Source of the DNA: Terriglobales bacterium
GTDB taxonomy: Bacteria > Acidobacteriota > Terriglobia > Terriglobales > Acidobacteriaceae
NCBI GenBank assembly: GCA_025980765.1
Contig: JAICXB010000040.1
Location: forward strand, 1 to 32,349
DNA length: 32,349 bases
Reading direction: 5' to 3'
The translations under genes and the position numbers were made by a program. The notes under the pieces were generated by a model. That model saw nothing but the letters and a program-made list of their open reading frames with translations. It searched no databases and was not told the origin of the DNA. This document shows positions 16,627 to 25,800 of the stretch, in pieces (positions within the stretch are counted from its first letter, which is position 1; every line of letters begins with the position of its first letter).

Positions 16627-16800
16627 GAAGCAATAAGCGAGCAGTAGGCAATAAGCGATAGGCAATAGGCGCCCAACGATACGCATTAAAAATGGGTAAG
16701 TCGAAAGCCACTCCCGAATTCAAGAGACGACGGTCTTGGGACCTTCGCCGACTGCTTATTGCTTATCGCCTATCGCTTATTGCCTATTGCTTATCGCTTC
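16627..16800. repeat. inverted tandem heptamer element (unit GCYTATY) between hypF and hypC
   Basis: The left arm 16627-16671 and the right arm 16754-16800 are inverted copies built from 7-nt units. In the right arm the units read GCTTATT, GCTTATC, GCCTATC, GCTTATT, GCCTATT, GCTTATC, then GCTTC. The loop is about 80 nt. The right arm extends into hypF and encodes its last residues and its stop codon, while the left arm lies in the leader of hypC. The element could fold into a long hairpin in the hypF-hypC transcript. Confidence 0.85.
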
Positions 16801-19116
16801 GTTCGCAATCACAGCTTGTCCTAAGGAGATTCCGCCATCATTCGGAGGCACGGCGCTGTGCAGATATACCTCGAAGCCGTGTTTCTCCAATCCGTCAACA
16901 GCCCGCTTCAGGAGGTAGATGTTCTGAAACGTTCCGCCGCTCAGGCACACACGATTTATCCCATCGCTCTTTCGAATCCTGGCGCAGACTTCCACGATGG
17001 CCGCCCCCAGGGTGTTGTGGAACTTAGCAGAAATCTCGGCCTGAGAGTTGGATGCAAGATCCTGCACCATGCGGGCGATCATCGGACGCATATCTATCTG
17101 TGCGACATCATCCGCGGTGATCTCGAAGTCATAACGATCCTCAAGATTCGGCGCAATTATGGCCTCCAGCTCAATCGCGGCCTGGCCCTCGAAGTTGACC
17201 TGATGCCGCAAGCCAATCAGCGATGCCACTGCGTCAAAGAGGCGACCGCACGACGAGGTTTGGACGGTATTGATGCGCCTGGCAAGCATTGTTTCGACGA
17301 TGCCGCGCTCGTTTTCTGGCACAGGTGAAAATCCAAGCGCCCGCTCCGGGATGGAATTGCCAAACGTATCTCGCAAGTAGCTGAGTGCTACGCGCCAGGG
17401 CTGGCGAATCGCAGCATCGCCACCTGGAAGCGGAATATAGCGCAAGTGGGCGCGACGCTCGAAGCCGGCAAAGTCGGCGACCAGGAACTCGCCACCCCAG
17501 ATTTGTCCATCCGTTCCGTAACCGGTGCCATCGAATGCGACACCGATGACCTTCTCCCGCAGGTGGTTCTCCGCCATGCAGCTCGCAATATGTGCATGAT
17601 GATGTTGCACGCCAATCTTGCGCTCCAGCGCCAGCTCTCGCGCAAAACGTGAGCTCATGTAGCGCGGATGCAGATCGAAGGCGACCGCGCGCGGTTGCAC
17701 GCGAAACAGCTTCTTCAGGTTCGCCAGCGTTTCCTCAAAGAACAGCAGAGTCTCGTAGTTTTCGAGGTCGCCGATGTGCTGGCTGAGAATCGCATAGTGA
17801 TCTTTGGTGAGGCAAAACGTGTTCATCAGTTCCCCACCGCAGGCCAGAATCTCGTTGAGCGGCATTCCTAAATCCGCCGGATGCGGCACATATCCGCGGG
17901 AGCGGCGCAGAACGCGCTCCTTGCCGGCAAACGTGCGTACCACGGAGTCATCGTTGCGCATGTAGATATCGCGGTTGTGGAAGAGAAAACAATCGGCAAT
18001 CGGCGCCAGGCGCTGCCACGCATCTTCGTTCGAAATCACGATTGGTTCTTCGCTGATATTGCCGCTGGTCATTACCAGAGCGGGAAACTCGGAAGGGTCC
18101 TCGGGCGAGTCACTGAACAACAGGTAATGCAGCGGAGTGTACGGCAGCATGACACCGATGGTGTTGTTGCCGGGAGCAATCGATCCGGAGATGTCTGCAT
18201 CTGCGCGTCGCGGGAGTATCACAATGGGACGCCGTGAGCTGAGCAGCGAAGCACGGTCGGTTTCATCGAGAACGCAGAATGATTCCGCCGAGGCAATGTC
18301 GCGGGACATCAGCGCGAAGGGCTTGTCACTGCGGCGTTTGCGCTGGCGCAGCAGCCGCACGGCATTGTCATTCTGGGCATCGCAGGCGAATAGAAATCCT
18401 CCGAGACCTTTCAGGGCAACGATTTTTCCCTCATGCAGAGCCTGTCGCGCATCGCGCATGATGGAGAGCGACAGTTCGCCGAACCCGAACGCCCATCTCC
18501 CATCCGGAACAAACGATCCCGCCTGAGCCAGCGCCAGAGTCGGTCCGCACACCGGGCAAGCGTTCGGCTGCGCATGAAAACGGCGGTCGGTGGGATCGTG
18601 ATACTCCGCCGCACAGGCCCCGCACATTTCGAAACCGGACATGGTGGTGAATGGCCGGTCGTACGGGATGTCCTGAATAATGGTGTAGCGCGGGCCGCAG
18701 TTGGTGCAGTTGGTGAATGGATATCCAAAGCGGCGATCGTTCGGATCGCTGAAATCTCTCCAGCAATCGTCGCAAGTTCCCACATCGGGAGAGACCAGCA
18801 CGAACTCTCCGGCTTGGGCAACACTGTCGCGGATCACGAAATCTTCGTGACCGCACGCCGCGAGCTCCGAGGCGACAATCTCCTCAACCCGCGAAAGAGG
18901 AGGTGGAGAGCTGCGCAACTGATCCACAAACAGAGCGAGCGCCGGCTCCGGTCCTTCGATCTCGATGGTCACTCCGGAGGAGGAATTGAAGACGTAGCCG
19001 GTCAGCTCCAGCTTACGAGCAAGGTTATAGACAAATGGGCGGAAGCCAACACCCTGCACGATTCCCCGAACCTGTATGTGTTTCCTGAGGATCGCGGGCT
19101 GTGAATAAGTCGCCAT
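16777..19116 (-). CDS. hypF: carbamoyltransferase HypF
   Basis: A 779-aa enzyme that makes the carbamoyl group for the CN ligands from carbamoyl phosphate and ATP and passes it to HypE. Domains in order: acylphosphatase (about 12-100; VRGIVQGVGFRPFVYNLA), two zinc fingers (CDDC/CTNC and CGAC/CPVC, about 115-190), a YrdC/Sua5-like adenylation domain (about 210-390; DARQALHEGKIVALKGLGGF) and a Kae1-like domain (HHHAHIASCMAEN, VAFDGTGYGTDGQIWGGEF, VCLSGGTFQN). The last residues (ANEAISNRQ) and the stop are encoded by a heptamer repeat, so the C-terminus is slightly unusual. The start lacks a clear Shine-Dalgarno sequence. It is the first gene of the maturation group. Confidence 0.95.
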   Translation of the reverse strand: MATYSQPAILRKHIQVRGIVQGVGFRPFVYNLARKLELTGYVFNSSSGVTIEIEGPEPALALFVDQLRSSPPPLSRVEEIVASELAACGHEDFVIRDSVAQAGEFVLVSPDVGTCDDCWRDFSDPNDRRFGYPFTNCTNCGPRYTIIQDIPYDRPFTTMSGFEMCGACAAEYHDPTDRRFHAQPNACPVCGPTLALAQAGSFVPDGRWAFGFGELSLSIMRDARQALHEGKIVALKGLGGFLFACDAQNDNAVRLLRQRKRRSDKPFALMSRDIASAESFCVLDETDRASLLSSRRPIVILPRRADADISGSIAPGNNTIGVMLPYTPLHYLLFSDSPEDPSEFPALVMTSGNISEEPIVISNEDAWQRLAPIADCFLFHNRDIYMRNDDSVVRTFAGKERVLRRSRGYVPHPADLGMPLNEILACGGELMNTFCLTKDHYAILSQHIGDLENYETLLFFEETLANLKKLFRVQPRAVAFDLHPRYMSSRFARELALERKIGVQHHHAHIASCMAENHLREKVIGVAFDGTGYGTDGQIWGGEFLVADFAGFERRAHLRYIPLPGGDAAIRQPWRVALSYLRDTFGNSIPERALGFSPVPENERGIVETMLARRINTVQTSSCGRLFDAVASLIGLRHQVNFEGQAAIELEAIIAPNLEDRYDFEITADDVAQIDMRPMIARMVQDLASNSQAEISAKFHNTLGAAIVEVCARIRKSDGINRVCLSGGTFQNIYLLKRAVDGLEKHGFEVYLHSAVPPNDGGISLGQAVIANEAISNRQ

Positions 19117-19166
19117 GAAGCGGCAAACTTACAACTACAGATAGGATGCGCGAATTGTCGTGCTGG

Positions 19167-19184
19167 AACTCTGCTTTCAGAGTT
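19167..19184 (-). promoter_or_regulatory. small perfect hairpin upstream of hypF
   Basis: AACTCTG and CAGAGTT form a perfect 7-bp inverted repeat around a 4-nt loop, 51 nt before the hypF ATG. It lies in the 197-nt gap between vapC and hypF that must hold the promoter of the maturation operon. It could be a leader hairpin or an operator, or chance. No clear -10/-35 pair was identified. Confidence 0.3.
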
Positions 19185-19313
19185 GCGTGATCGATTGCGG
19201 GGCCTTCTCGCCGCAGATACTGAAACTACGCCGCGACCGCGATTTTTGCAATCGTGCGCCATCCATCCGAGCGGCCTTCCGGCGACTTGTAGCGCATCCT
19301 GCCGACTCGGCGT

Positions 19314-19703
19314 TTACCAAATAGTATGTAGCAATCCACTGTCTCGGAGGTTCTGGTCTTTGGTGACTAACGGCATATCTTCAAGCTGGGCAGTCGCCGC
19401 AATGATTCGATCTGCAGGATCGCGTGAGAAATGCGCAGGAAATTGACATCCGGCCGCAGCCACCTCCAGCGTGACTGGCCGTACACCAACTTGCTCAGTA
19501 AATCGTCTGAGTGAATTGTCGATCGTGCCGTACAGTTCAATCCTGCGTCTCGCAAGCAGGACCGCGAGTTCCCAAAGTGTGATTGCCGAAATTGCCAAGC
19601 CTTCATTCCGCTGGGCATCTCTGATGATTTGGGTCGCATTTTTCGACAAGCGGCTTGGATCCGCGACTGTCCAGACCAGGACATGGGTGTCGAGCAGAAT
19701 CAC
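19314..19703 (-). CDS. type II toxin, PIN-domain ribonuclease VapC family
   Basis: A 129-aa PIN-domain protein. Acidic metal-binding residues are seen at Asp5 (MILLDTHVLVW), Glu45 (TLWELAVL), Asp95/Asp98 (SRDPADRIIAATA) and Asp116 (VTKDQNL). This is the full catalytic set, so the toxin is probably an active RNase that cleaves RNA until blocked by its antitoxin. The ATG overlaps the stop of the antitoxin gene by 4 nt. It is read toward hypF but separated from it by 197 nt. Confidence 0.9.
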   Translation of the reverse strand: MILLDTHVLVWTVADPSRLSKNATQIIRDAQRNEGLAISAITLWELAVLLARRRIELYGTIDNSLRRFTEQVGVRPVTLEVAAAGCQFPAHFSRDPADRIIAATAQLEDMPLVTKDQNLRDSGLLHTIW

Positions 19704-19933
19704 CGCAGAACTTCCCAGGCTTCTGGAGGTTCCACCGGCGATTCTATGTCTCCCACGATCTTGGCCTTTCCTTTCAAATAGCCGAAAATGTCCTTAACAG
19801 GCTCCTCGGCAGGCACTAGCTTGGCGATAGGCTTGCCGCGCTTGGTGATTACAACGGGCTCGCGGGTGCGCTGCACCGTGTCCATCACACTGAGGCACTT
19901 CGCCTTGAACACTCCGGCCGCCATTTTCTTCAT
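19700..19933 (-). CDS. antitoxin of the Phd/YefM type
   Basis: A 77-aa protein. The N-terminal half (FKAKCLSVMDTVQRTREPVV then ITKRGKPIAKLVPAEE) is the Phd/YefM DNA-binding fold. The C-terminal half (about residues 45-77, acidic and Pro-rich) should wrap around and inhibit the PIN toxin. AGAGGAATT precedes the ATG. The pair is normally autoregulated, and a perfect palindrome lies directly upstream of the ribosome-binding site. Confidence 0.88.
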   Translation of the reverse strand: MKKMAAGVFKAKCLSVMDTVQRTREPVVITKRGKPIAKLVPAEEPVKDIFGYLKGKAKIVGDIESPVEPPEAWEVLR

Positions 19934-19943
19934 AATTCCTCTA

Positions 19944-19959
19944 TATGACCATGGTCATA
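19944..19959. promoter_or_regulatory. 16-bp perfect palindrome, likely antitoxin operator
   Basis: TATGACCATGGTCATA is perfectly self-complementary and sits 11-26 nt upstream of the antitoxin ATG, next to its ribosome-binding site. An extended -10 like sequence (TGCTATTAT, minus strand, 19957-19965) overlaps its far edge, and TATAGT lies slightly further out. Phd/YefM antitoxins repress their own operon by binding such palindromes, so an operator role is likely. Confidence 0.65.
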
Positions 19960-20170
19960 ATAGCATGACTATATAGCTCGTCGAGCAAAGCTATTAGGAA
20001 TAACTGTATCAACAAATCCGGGGTTCTCTGCCCAGTTCCGAACACGCACTTGCATGCGTGAACAATGAACTCGTTTGACGGCGTTTGTAACTCATTGAAT
20101 TCTCAACTCGAAGTCAAGGCCGGAAAATTGCAAGTTGTCATTGAATACCGCAACGACGGAGGACCTGTTG

Positions 20171-22642
20171 ATGGTTTCATTTCTCCACGCGCTTTCCGAA
20201 GAGATTCGCTACGCCGTGCGGATGCTGGTGCGCAATCCCGGATTCGCGGCGATTGCCACGCTCTCGCTGGCGTTGGGCATTGGGGCGAACTGCGCCATTT
20301 TCAGTCTCGCCGACGCGTTGCTTCTGCGCCCCTTGCCAGTCTCTCAGCCGAGCTCTCTGCTGGCGGTAAGCGCCGATCCGGCAAATGAATCGGGAGCGTT
20401 CGGCGGCGTCTCTTATCCCGACTATCGCGATTTTCGCGACAAGACCCATTCCTTCGACGGCCTCGCCGCTTTCGAACTTTCGAATGTAAGCGTGGCGAAA
20501 TCGGCCAATGACAGTGCCCATTTTCGTGCCGCATTGATGGTCAGCGATAATTTCTTCCGCGTTCTCGGAGTTGAGCCTACCCTCGGCCGCGGTTTTCTTC
20601 CGGAGGAAGGCTTGGTTTCTGGAAGGAACTCGGTCGCCGTGCTCGCTTATGACTTCTGGCGCACCGCCTTTTCCTCCGATCCCGCAATCATTGGCCGCAC
20701 CATCCGGATCAACGGAATGGATTTCAGTATCGTCGGAGTCGCTCCCGAGAGCTTCACTGGAGTCGATCAGTACATTCGTCCTCACCTTTACATTCCCGCG
20801 GTCATGCTGCAGCGTTTGAGCGCGGGCGCGGAAAACCCGGTGGACAATCGCGACAGCTATGACTTCAATGTCAGAGGCCGTCTGAAGCCAGGCAGTACGC
20901 GCGAACAAGCCCAGGCGGAACTCGCGACCATCTGGAAGGGACTCGAGCCGCTGCACTCGATAACCGGCCGGCAACGCGTGGTTCGAGTCCGCACGGAGCT
21001 CCAGGCCCGCGTGGTAGAGGACCCGACCGATGCTTATCTCATGAGCATGCTGCTGGCCTTGGTCGCGGTGGTGCTGATTATTGCCTGCGCGAATGTAGCC
21101 AACCTGCTGCTTGGACGTGCCCGCGGCCGCAGCCGCGAGATGGCAATACGATTGGCATTGGGCGTGAGCCGGCGCCGACTCCTGCGTCAACTGCTCACGG
21201 AAAGCATGTTGCTGGCGTTTTTGGGAGCAATCGTCGGACTAGGCTTTGCCTACGGCGGCATACGGTTTCTCAACACTATCCCTATTCCCACCGACCTGCC
21301 GGTCGTCATCTCTCCACGACTTGACGGTCGCGTGCTCCTCTTCAGCCTGGCTTGCGCCCTGTTCAGCGCCGTTGTCTTCGGTGTAGCGCCTGCGCTGCAA
21401 AGCTCACGACCCGACCTCGTATCCGCCTTGAAGAATGCCGAATCGGGAAACCCGACGCGGCGCCGCCTCACCGGGCGCAATGCGCTGGTGATCGCTCAGG
21501 TTGCAATGTCGATGACTCTGCTGATCGCAACCGGCATGCTGGTGGATGGCTTCCGCCACGCGCTTGTGCTGAACCCGGGCTTCCGCATCGACCACATCCT
21601 GACCATGCAGTTCGATACCTCGCTGGTGCGCTACACGCCCGCGCAGAGTCACGATTTCTACCGGAACCTGGTTGATAGAGCGCGCGCGTTGCCTGCAGTT
21701 CGCGGGCTCACGCTGGCAAACACGGTGCCGCTCGCACCCCAGCAAAACCAGGAGAATGTCGCTCCGGAAGGTTATCACTTTCCCAAAGGCCAGTTGACGT
21801 CATCGATTTTCAGCGACGTGGTGGATGAGAATTACTTCGACGTTATGCAGACACGCATGCTTGAGGGCCGCGCGTTCCGGTCGACAGACAAAGAAGGCGG
21901 CCCAGCCGTCGCCATCGTGAACCAGCAGTTTGCAAAAACTTATTGGCCAGGACAAGAGGCGGTTGGCAAGCGACTGCGAATTGACAGCAAAAAGAACGGG
22001 TGGCTGCAGGTTGTGGGCGTCGCGGAGACGGGCAAGTACACCTTTATGGGGGAGCCTCCGATGCCGTTTCTCTATCTGCCGTTTGCGCAGAACCCCCGAA
22101 ACAGCATGTACCTGCTCACCAACAGCACCGGCGATCCAGCGGCGCTCGTCGCGCCTCTGCGGCAACTGGTGCACACCCTCGATCCCGACCAGCCGGTCTT
22201 CAATGTACGCACGTTGGAGGATCTTTATCAGCTCCGCGCAATTTCCAGCATTCGCATAGTCGTGGAAACTGTCGCCACCATGGGCACCATCGGCTTGATA
22301 CTGGCGCTGATCGGGCTCTACGGCCTGATCGCGTATTCAGTCGCACGACGCACGCGTGAGATTGGGATTCGTATGGCAATCGGAGCTCGTCGCTCGGATG
22401 TGCTGAAGATGGTATTGCGCCAGGGACTAAAGTTGTCGATCGCGGGAATTGGTATCGGCGGAGCAATCAGCGTGGCGGTTGCCCGGGTACTTACCGCAGG
22501 ACTCATTGGCCTCGGTCATCCCAATTCGGCAACCTACGTGATTGTGCCGCTGGTTCTGTTCGTAGTCACCCTGCTGTCGTGCTATCTGCCGGCATTGCGC
22601 GCGGCGCGCGTGGATCCCATGGTGGCGCTGAGGTATGAGTGA
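20171..22642 (+). CDS. acidobacterial duplicated orphan permease (MacB/FtsX-type), ADOP 1
   Basis: An 823-aa inner-membrane protein of the ADOP family. It has two tandem copies of the arrangement TM helix, MacB-type periplasmic domain and FtsX-type three-helix bundle. The first copy begins at about residues 12-60 (RYAVRMLVRNPGFAAIATLS, LALGIGANCAIFSL) and its bundle contains ALVAVVLIIACANVANLLLG. The second begins near residue 440 and ends with the FtsX bundle (YGLIAYSVARRTREIGIRMA) and ALRAARVDPMVALRYE. The start at 20171 has GGAGG eight bases upstream. No ABC ATPase gene is nearby, hence 'orphan'. The substrate is unknown. Confidence 0.93.
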   Translation: MVSFLHALSEEIRYAVRMLVRNPGFAAIATLSLALGIGANCAIFSLADALLLRPLPVSQPSSLLAVSADPANESGAFGGVSYPDYRDFRDKTHSFDGLAAFELSNVSVAKSANDSAHFRAALMVSDNFFRVLGVEPTLGRGFLPEEGLVSGRNSVAVLAYDFWRTAFSSDPAIIGRTIRINGMDFSIVGVAPESFTGVDQYIRPHLYIPAVMLQRLSAGAENPVDNRDSYDFNVRGRLKPGSTREQAQAELATIWKGLEPLHSITGRQRVVRVRTELQARVVEDPTDAYLMSMLLALVAVVLIIACANVANLLLGRARGRSREMAIRLALGVSRRRLLRQLLTESMLLAFLGAIVGLGFAYGGIRFLNTIPIPTDLPVVISPRLDGRVLLFSLACALFSAVVFGVAPALQSSRPDLVSALKNAESGNPTRRRLTGRNALVIAQVAMSMTLLIATGMLVDGFRHALVLNPGFRIDHILTMQFDTSLVRYTPAQSHDFYRNLVDRARALPAVRGLTLANTVPLAPQQNQENVAPEGYHFPKGQLTSSIFSDVVDENYFDVMQTRMLEGRAFRSTDKEGGPAVAIVNQQFAKTYWPGQEAVGKRLRIDSKKNGWLQVVGVAETGKYTFMGEPPMPFLYLPFAQNPRNSMYLLTNSTGDPAALVAPLRQLVHTLDPDQPVFNVRTLEDLYQLRAISSIRIVVETVATMGTIGLILALIGLYGLIAYSVARRTREIGIRMAIGARRSDVLKMVLRQGLKLSIAGIGIGGAISVAVARVLTAGLIGLGHPNSATYVIVPLVLFVVTLLSCYLPALRAARVDPMVALRYE

Positions 22643-22654
22643 GTGATTAACTGC

Positions 22655-22823
22655 TCTGTCATCCAGAGCGCCGCAGGCGCGAAGGATCTCCTGCGATGCG
22701 TTGTTCCTAAACAAAGCATCGCGGCTCTTCGAGCACAGATTGGTTGGAGAGCCGCGATGCAGCAGTTAAGTCCGAAATTTTCGCAGGAGGTTCTTCGCCC
22801 AAAAACTGGGCTCAGAATGACAT
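22655..22823. repeat. composite palindromic intergenic repeat (MITE/REP-like)
   Basis: The outer ends (TGTCATCCAGAGCGCCG at the left, GGGCTCAGAATGACAT at the right) are roughly inverted. A second layer pairs around the GATCTCCTGCGA and TCGCAGGAGGTTC phrases. An inner perfect 13-bp inverted repeat, GCATCGCGGCTCT (22716-22728) and AGAGCCGCGATGC (22748-22760), surrounds a 19-nt loop. It lies in the gap between two convergent genes. The 'GTCAT...GAGCG...GGATCT' wording recalls intergenic repeats common in acidobacterial genomes. Such elements may be non-autonomous mobile elements or act as terminators. Confidence 0.7.
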
Positions 22824-22899
22824 ACGAATAAGGAGGGCGGCTCTTGGCAAACTAGATGTGACGCCCTCCATGGTCTCCGCATTGTTCAGAGGTGATTCC

Positions 22900-25800
22900 C
22901 TAATTGGAACCCGGCTTATTCACATCCTCCGCCGGTTTGTGGGCGGTCTTCAGGTTGTAGACCGGAAATGCCGGGTGTTTGGGCCGCGTGATCGGGTGCT
23001 CTTGCAGCTCTTCCATTGCTACAGCTACCGCTTTCTCGAGCTGCGGATCGTGGCCTTCGCGCCAGGCCTGCGGAGACATTTCCACGTCCACATCCGGAGG
23101 TACGCCGTGGTTCTCGACATCCCATTGTCCGGCGGGACTGTAGAAGGCCACGCGCGGCGCGGTGACCTGGGCGCCGTCGATGAGATTCGGGTAGTCGTAA
23201 ATTCCGATCAGACCGCCCCAGGTGCGAGTGCCCACCAGCGGACCGAGCTTGGCTTCGCGGAAGTACCAGGGCATGGCGTCGCCACCGGAGCCGGCGTGCT
23301 CGTTGATGATCATCACCTTGGGCCCGAATATGGCCGACACTGGCGTGGTGAAGTCGTGGCCTTCGCGAGTCATCCAGTAGCTCATCAGCGGACGGCCGAG
23401 GCCATTGATGATGTAGTCGGCCGCGGCGCCGCCGCCATTAAAGCGCTCGTCGATCACTGCGCCCTGTTTCCCAACTTGGGCATAGTAGTAACGATTGAAG
23501 TTGGTGTAACCACCATTGGCGGTGTCGGGAAGATAGACGTACGCCAGCTTGCCTCCGCTTAGCTCGTCCACTTTGCGGCGGTTGTCATCCATCCACGCGC
23601 GATTGCGCAGCGCGGTCTCGCTCTCGATGGGAACTACCGATGTCAGGTGCGCGTTCTTTCCCGCGGGATCGGAGCTTACCTTCAGCGTGACCGACTTTCC
23701 GGCAGTGCCCTGGAAGAGCTCGAAAATTTCGTCGCTGCCCTTGAGCTCGCGGCCGTTCACTTCCAGCAGATAGTCGCCCTGATTCACTTTGACGCCCGGC
23801 TCAGTCAGCGGAGCGCGCAGGCTGGGGTTCCAGTTTTCTCCGCGATAAATGCGGGAGAAGCGGTAGCGATCGTGCTCGATGGAGTAATCGGCGCCGAGCA
23901 GGCCGGTCTGTACCGTGCTGGGCTTCTCTCGATCGGGTGGCGGTAAAAAGAAAAGATGGCCGACGGTAAGGTTGCCCAGCATGTCTGACCACAGGTAGTT
24001 GAGGTCCTGGCGGCTGGCCAGCGAATTGACATACGGTCTGTAGTCGGCGAGCGTGGCCTTCATGTCCAGGCCGTGCAGATTGGGATCGTAGAAAAAGTCG
24101 CGCTCGATGCGTCCCACTTCGGTAAACATCTGCTCCCACTCCGCGCGGGGATCGACGTAAATGTTCATCTCCGCCAAGTTCAGCTCCTTGGCATCGTGAC
24201 TGCCTGCACCAGCGCCGCCCGGGGCGGCAGCCTTGGCGGCATCGTCGATGAACCACTGCGATTCAGCGCCAGGTCCAGCACCGTGGCGCTTGGCGTACAG
24301 CACGCGCTTGCCATCGAAGGAGACGCGGAACTCGCGCACGTTCTCCCAAACTTTTTCCGGCTTGCGTGAACTCAAATCGAAACGATAGACGCTCTCACCC
24401 TGGGCCGGGCCGCGACGATCGCCCACTCCCGGAGCTTCCACAACGAAGATCGTGTTCTCCTTCCCGGCATAGAGACCATCGAAATTGCCGGGAGGAATCG
24501 GCAGCGCCAGAATGCGCTGGCCGAGATTGTCGAAATCCACCTTCACCACGACGTTCTTGGGTTTCGATTTTGCGGCCTTAGCGTCTTCGGCTTCGGGTTT
24601 GTCCGGCTTGCTTTCATCGCCGGCCTGAGCTGAGGCTGCTCCCGATTTGGGAAACGCAGCCGATTCGGTCTTTTCATCGTCGCTCTGCGGCGCGAGCGGC
24701 GAAGGTTCGTCTTTACTCAGCACTGCGACGTAAGCGCTGGCGCTCACCGGGCGATTGAAGCTGGAAAGATCGAGCCAGCCGCTGGTGGTGCCATCGTCAG
24801 TGCTGGCCAGGAAGTACAGATACTTGCCGTCGGCGTCGAAGTTGGGGTGACGCGCATCGCTCAGGCCATCGGTGACCTGCTCGGAATTGCCCGATTCCAG
24901 CGAGTAGAGATACACGGCGTGCATGAAGCTGGGCAGGCGCTTGGTGTACGCGATCCATTTGCTGTCCGGCGACCACGCGGGATCCAGGGAACGCTCCGGC
25001 GTGTCGTAAGTGTCGGTCGTAACCTTCACTGGCTGGCCTTTAGCCAGATCGATATACCAGAGGTTGAGCCGCTTGTCGGTGAAGGCGATCTTGTTGTTGT
25101 CGGGCGACCACACGGGATCGTAATAGAAAGACGGGGATGGTCCCAGACTGTACTTCCTGGCTTCGCCGTTTCCATCCGCCGAGCGCACGCAGAGTTGATA
25201 CTCTCCACTCTCGTCGGAGAAGTAGGCAATCGATTTCCCATTTGGGGACCATGCCGGATAGCGTTCGGCCACGCCGGCAGTATTGGTCAGGTCGCGAATG
25301 TCGCCCTTTTCGCGAGGCACGGTGAGGATTTCTCCGTGCGCCTCAAAGACGGCGCGAGCGCCGGAGGGCGACAGGTTGGACGAGGCAATCTCTTCCTCGC
25401 CCTTGATGAAATGGGGGCGCACCTGCGGCAGGTCGGCATTGACCTGAATGTTGAGGGCGTTTTCCCGGCCGGAAGCGAGATCGAGCAGATGCAGCGATCC
25501 AAATTCCTCAAAGACGATCGCGTTGGCGGCCGCTGAGGCATCCTTGATGTCCCGTTCTGGGCGGACTACTTCTTTGGTCTGCTTGCTGGCGGTGTCGTAC
25601 TCGAACAGTCCGGCGACACCGTCATTGCGGTCAGAGATGAAATAGACTTTGTCGCCGATCCACATCGGGTTCCAATCCTGGGAATCCTCGCGCGGAACTT
25701 TGATGGTGGACGAATCGGACAGCTTGGCAATCCACACCTGCGCGGCGTTGCCGCCACGATAGCGGCGCCATCCACTGGTATTACCACGTCGCTCGTTGGT

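Noticed and set aside
16627..16800. Heptamer runs as a CRISPR array
   Set aside because: Units are 7 nt in direct contact with no spacers, and no cas genes are present.
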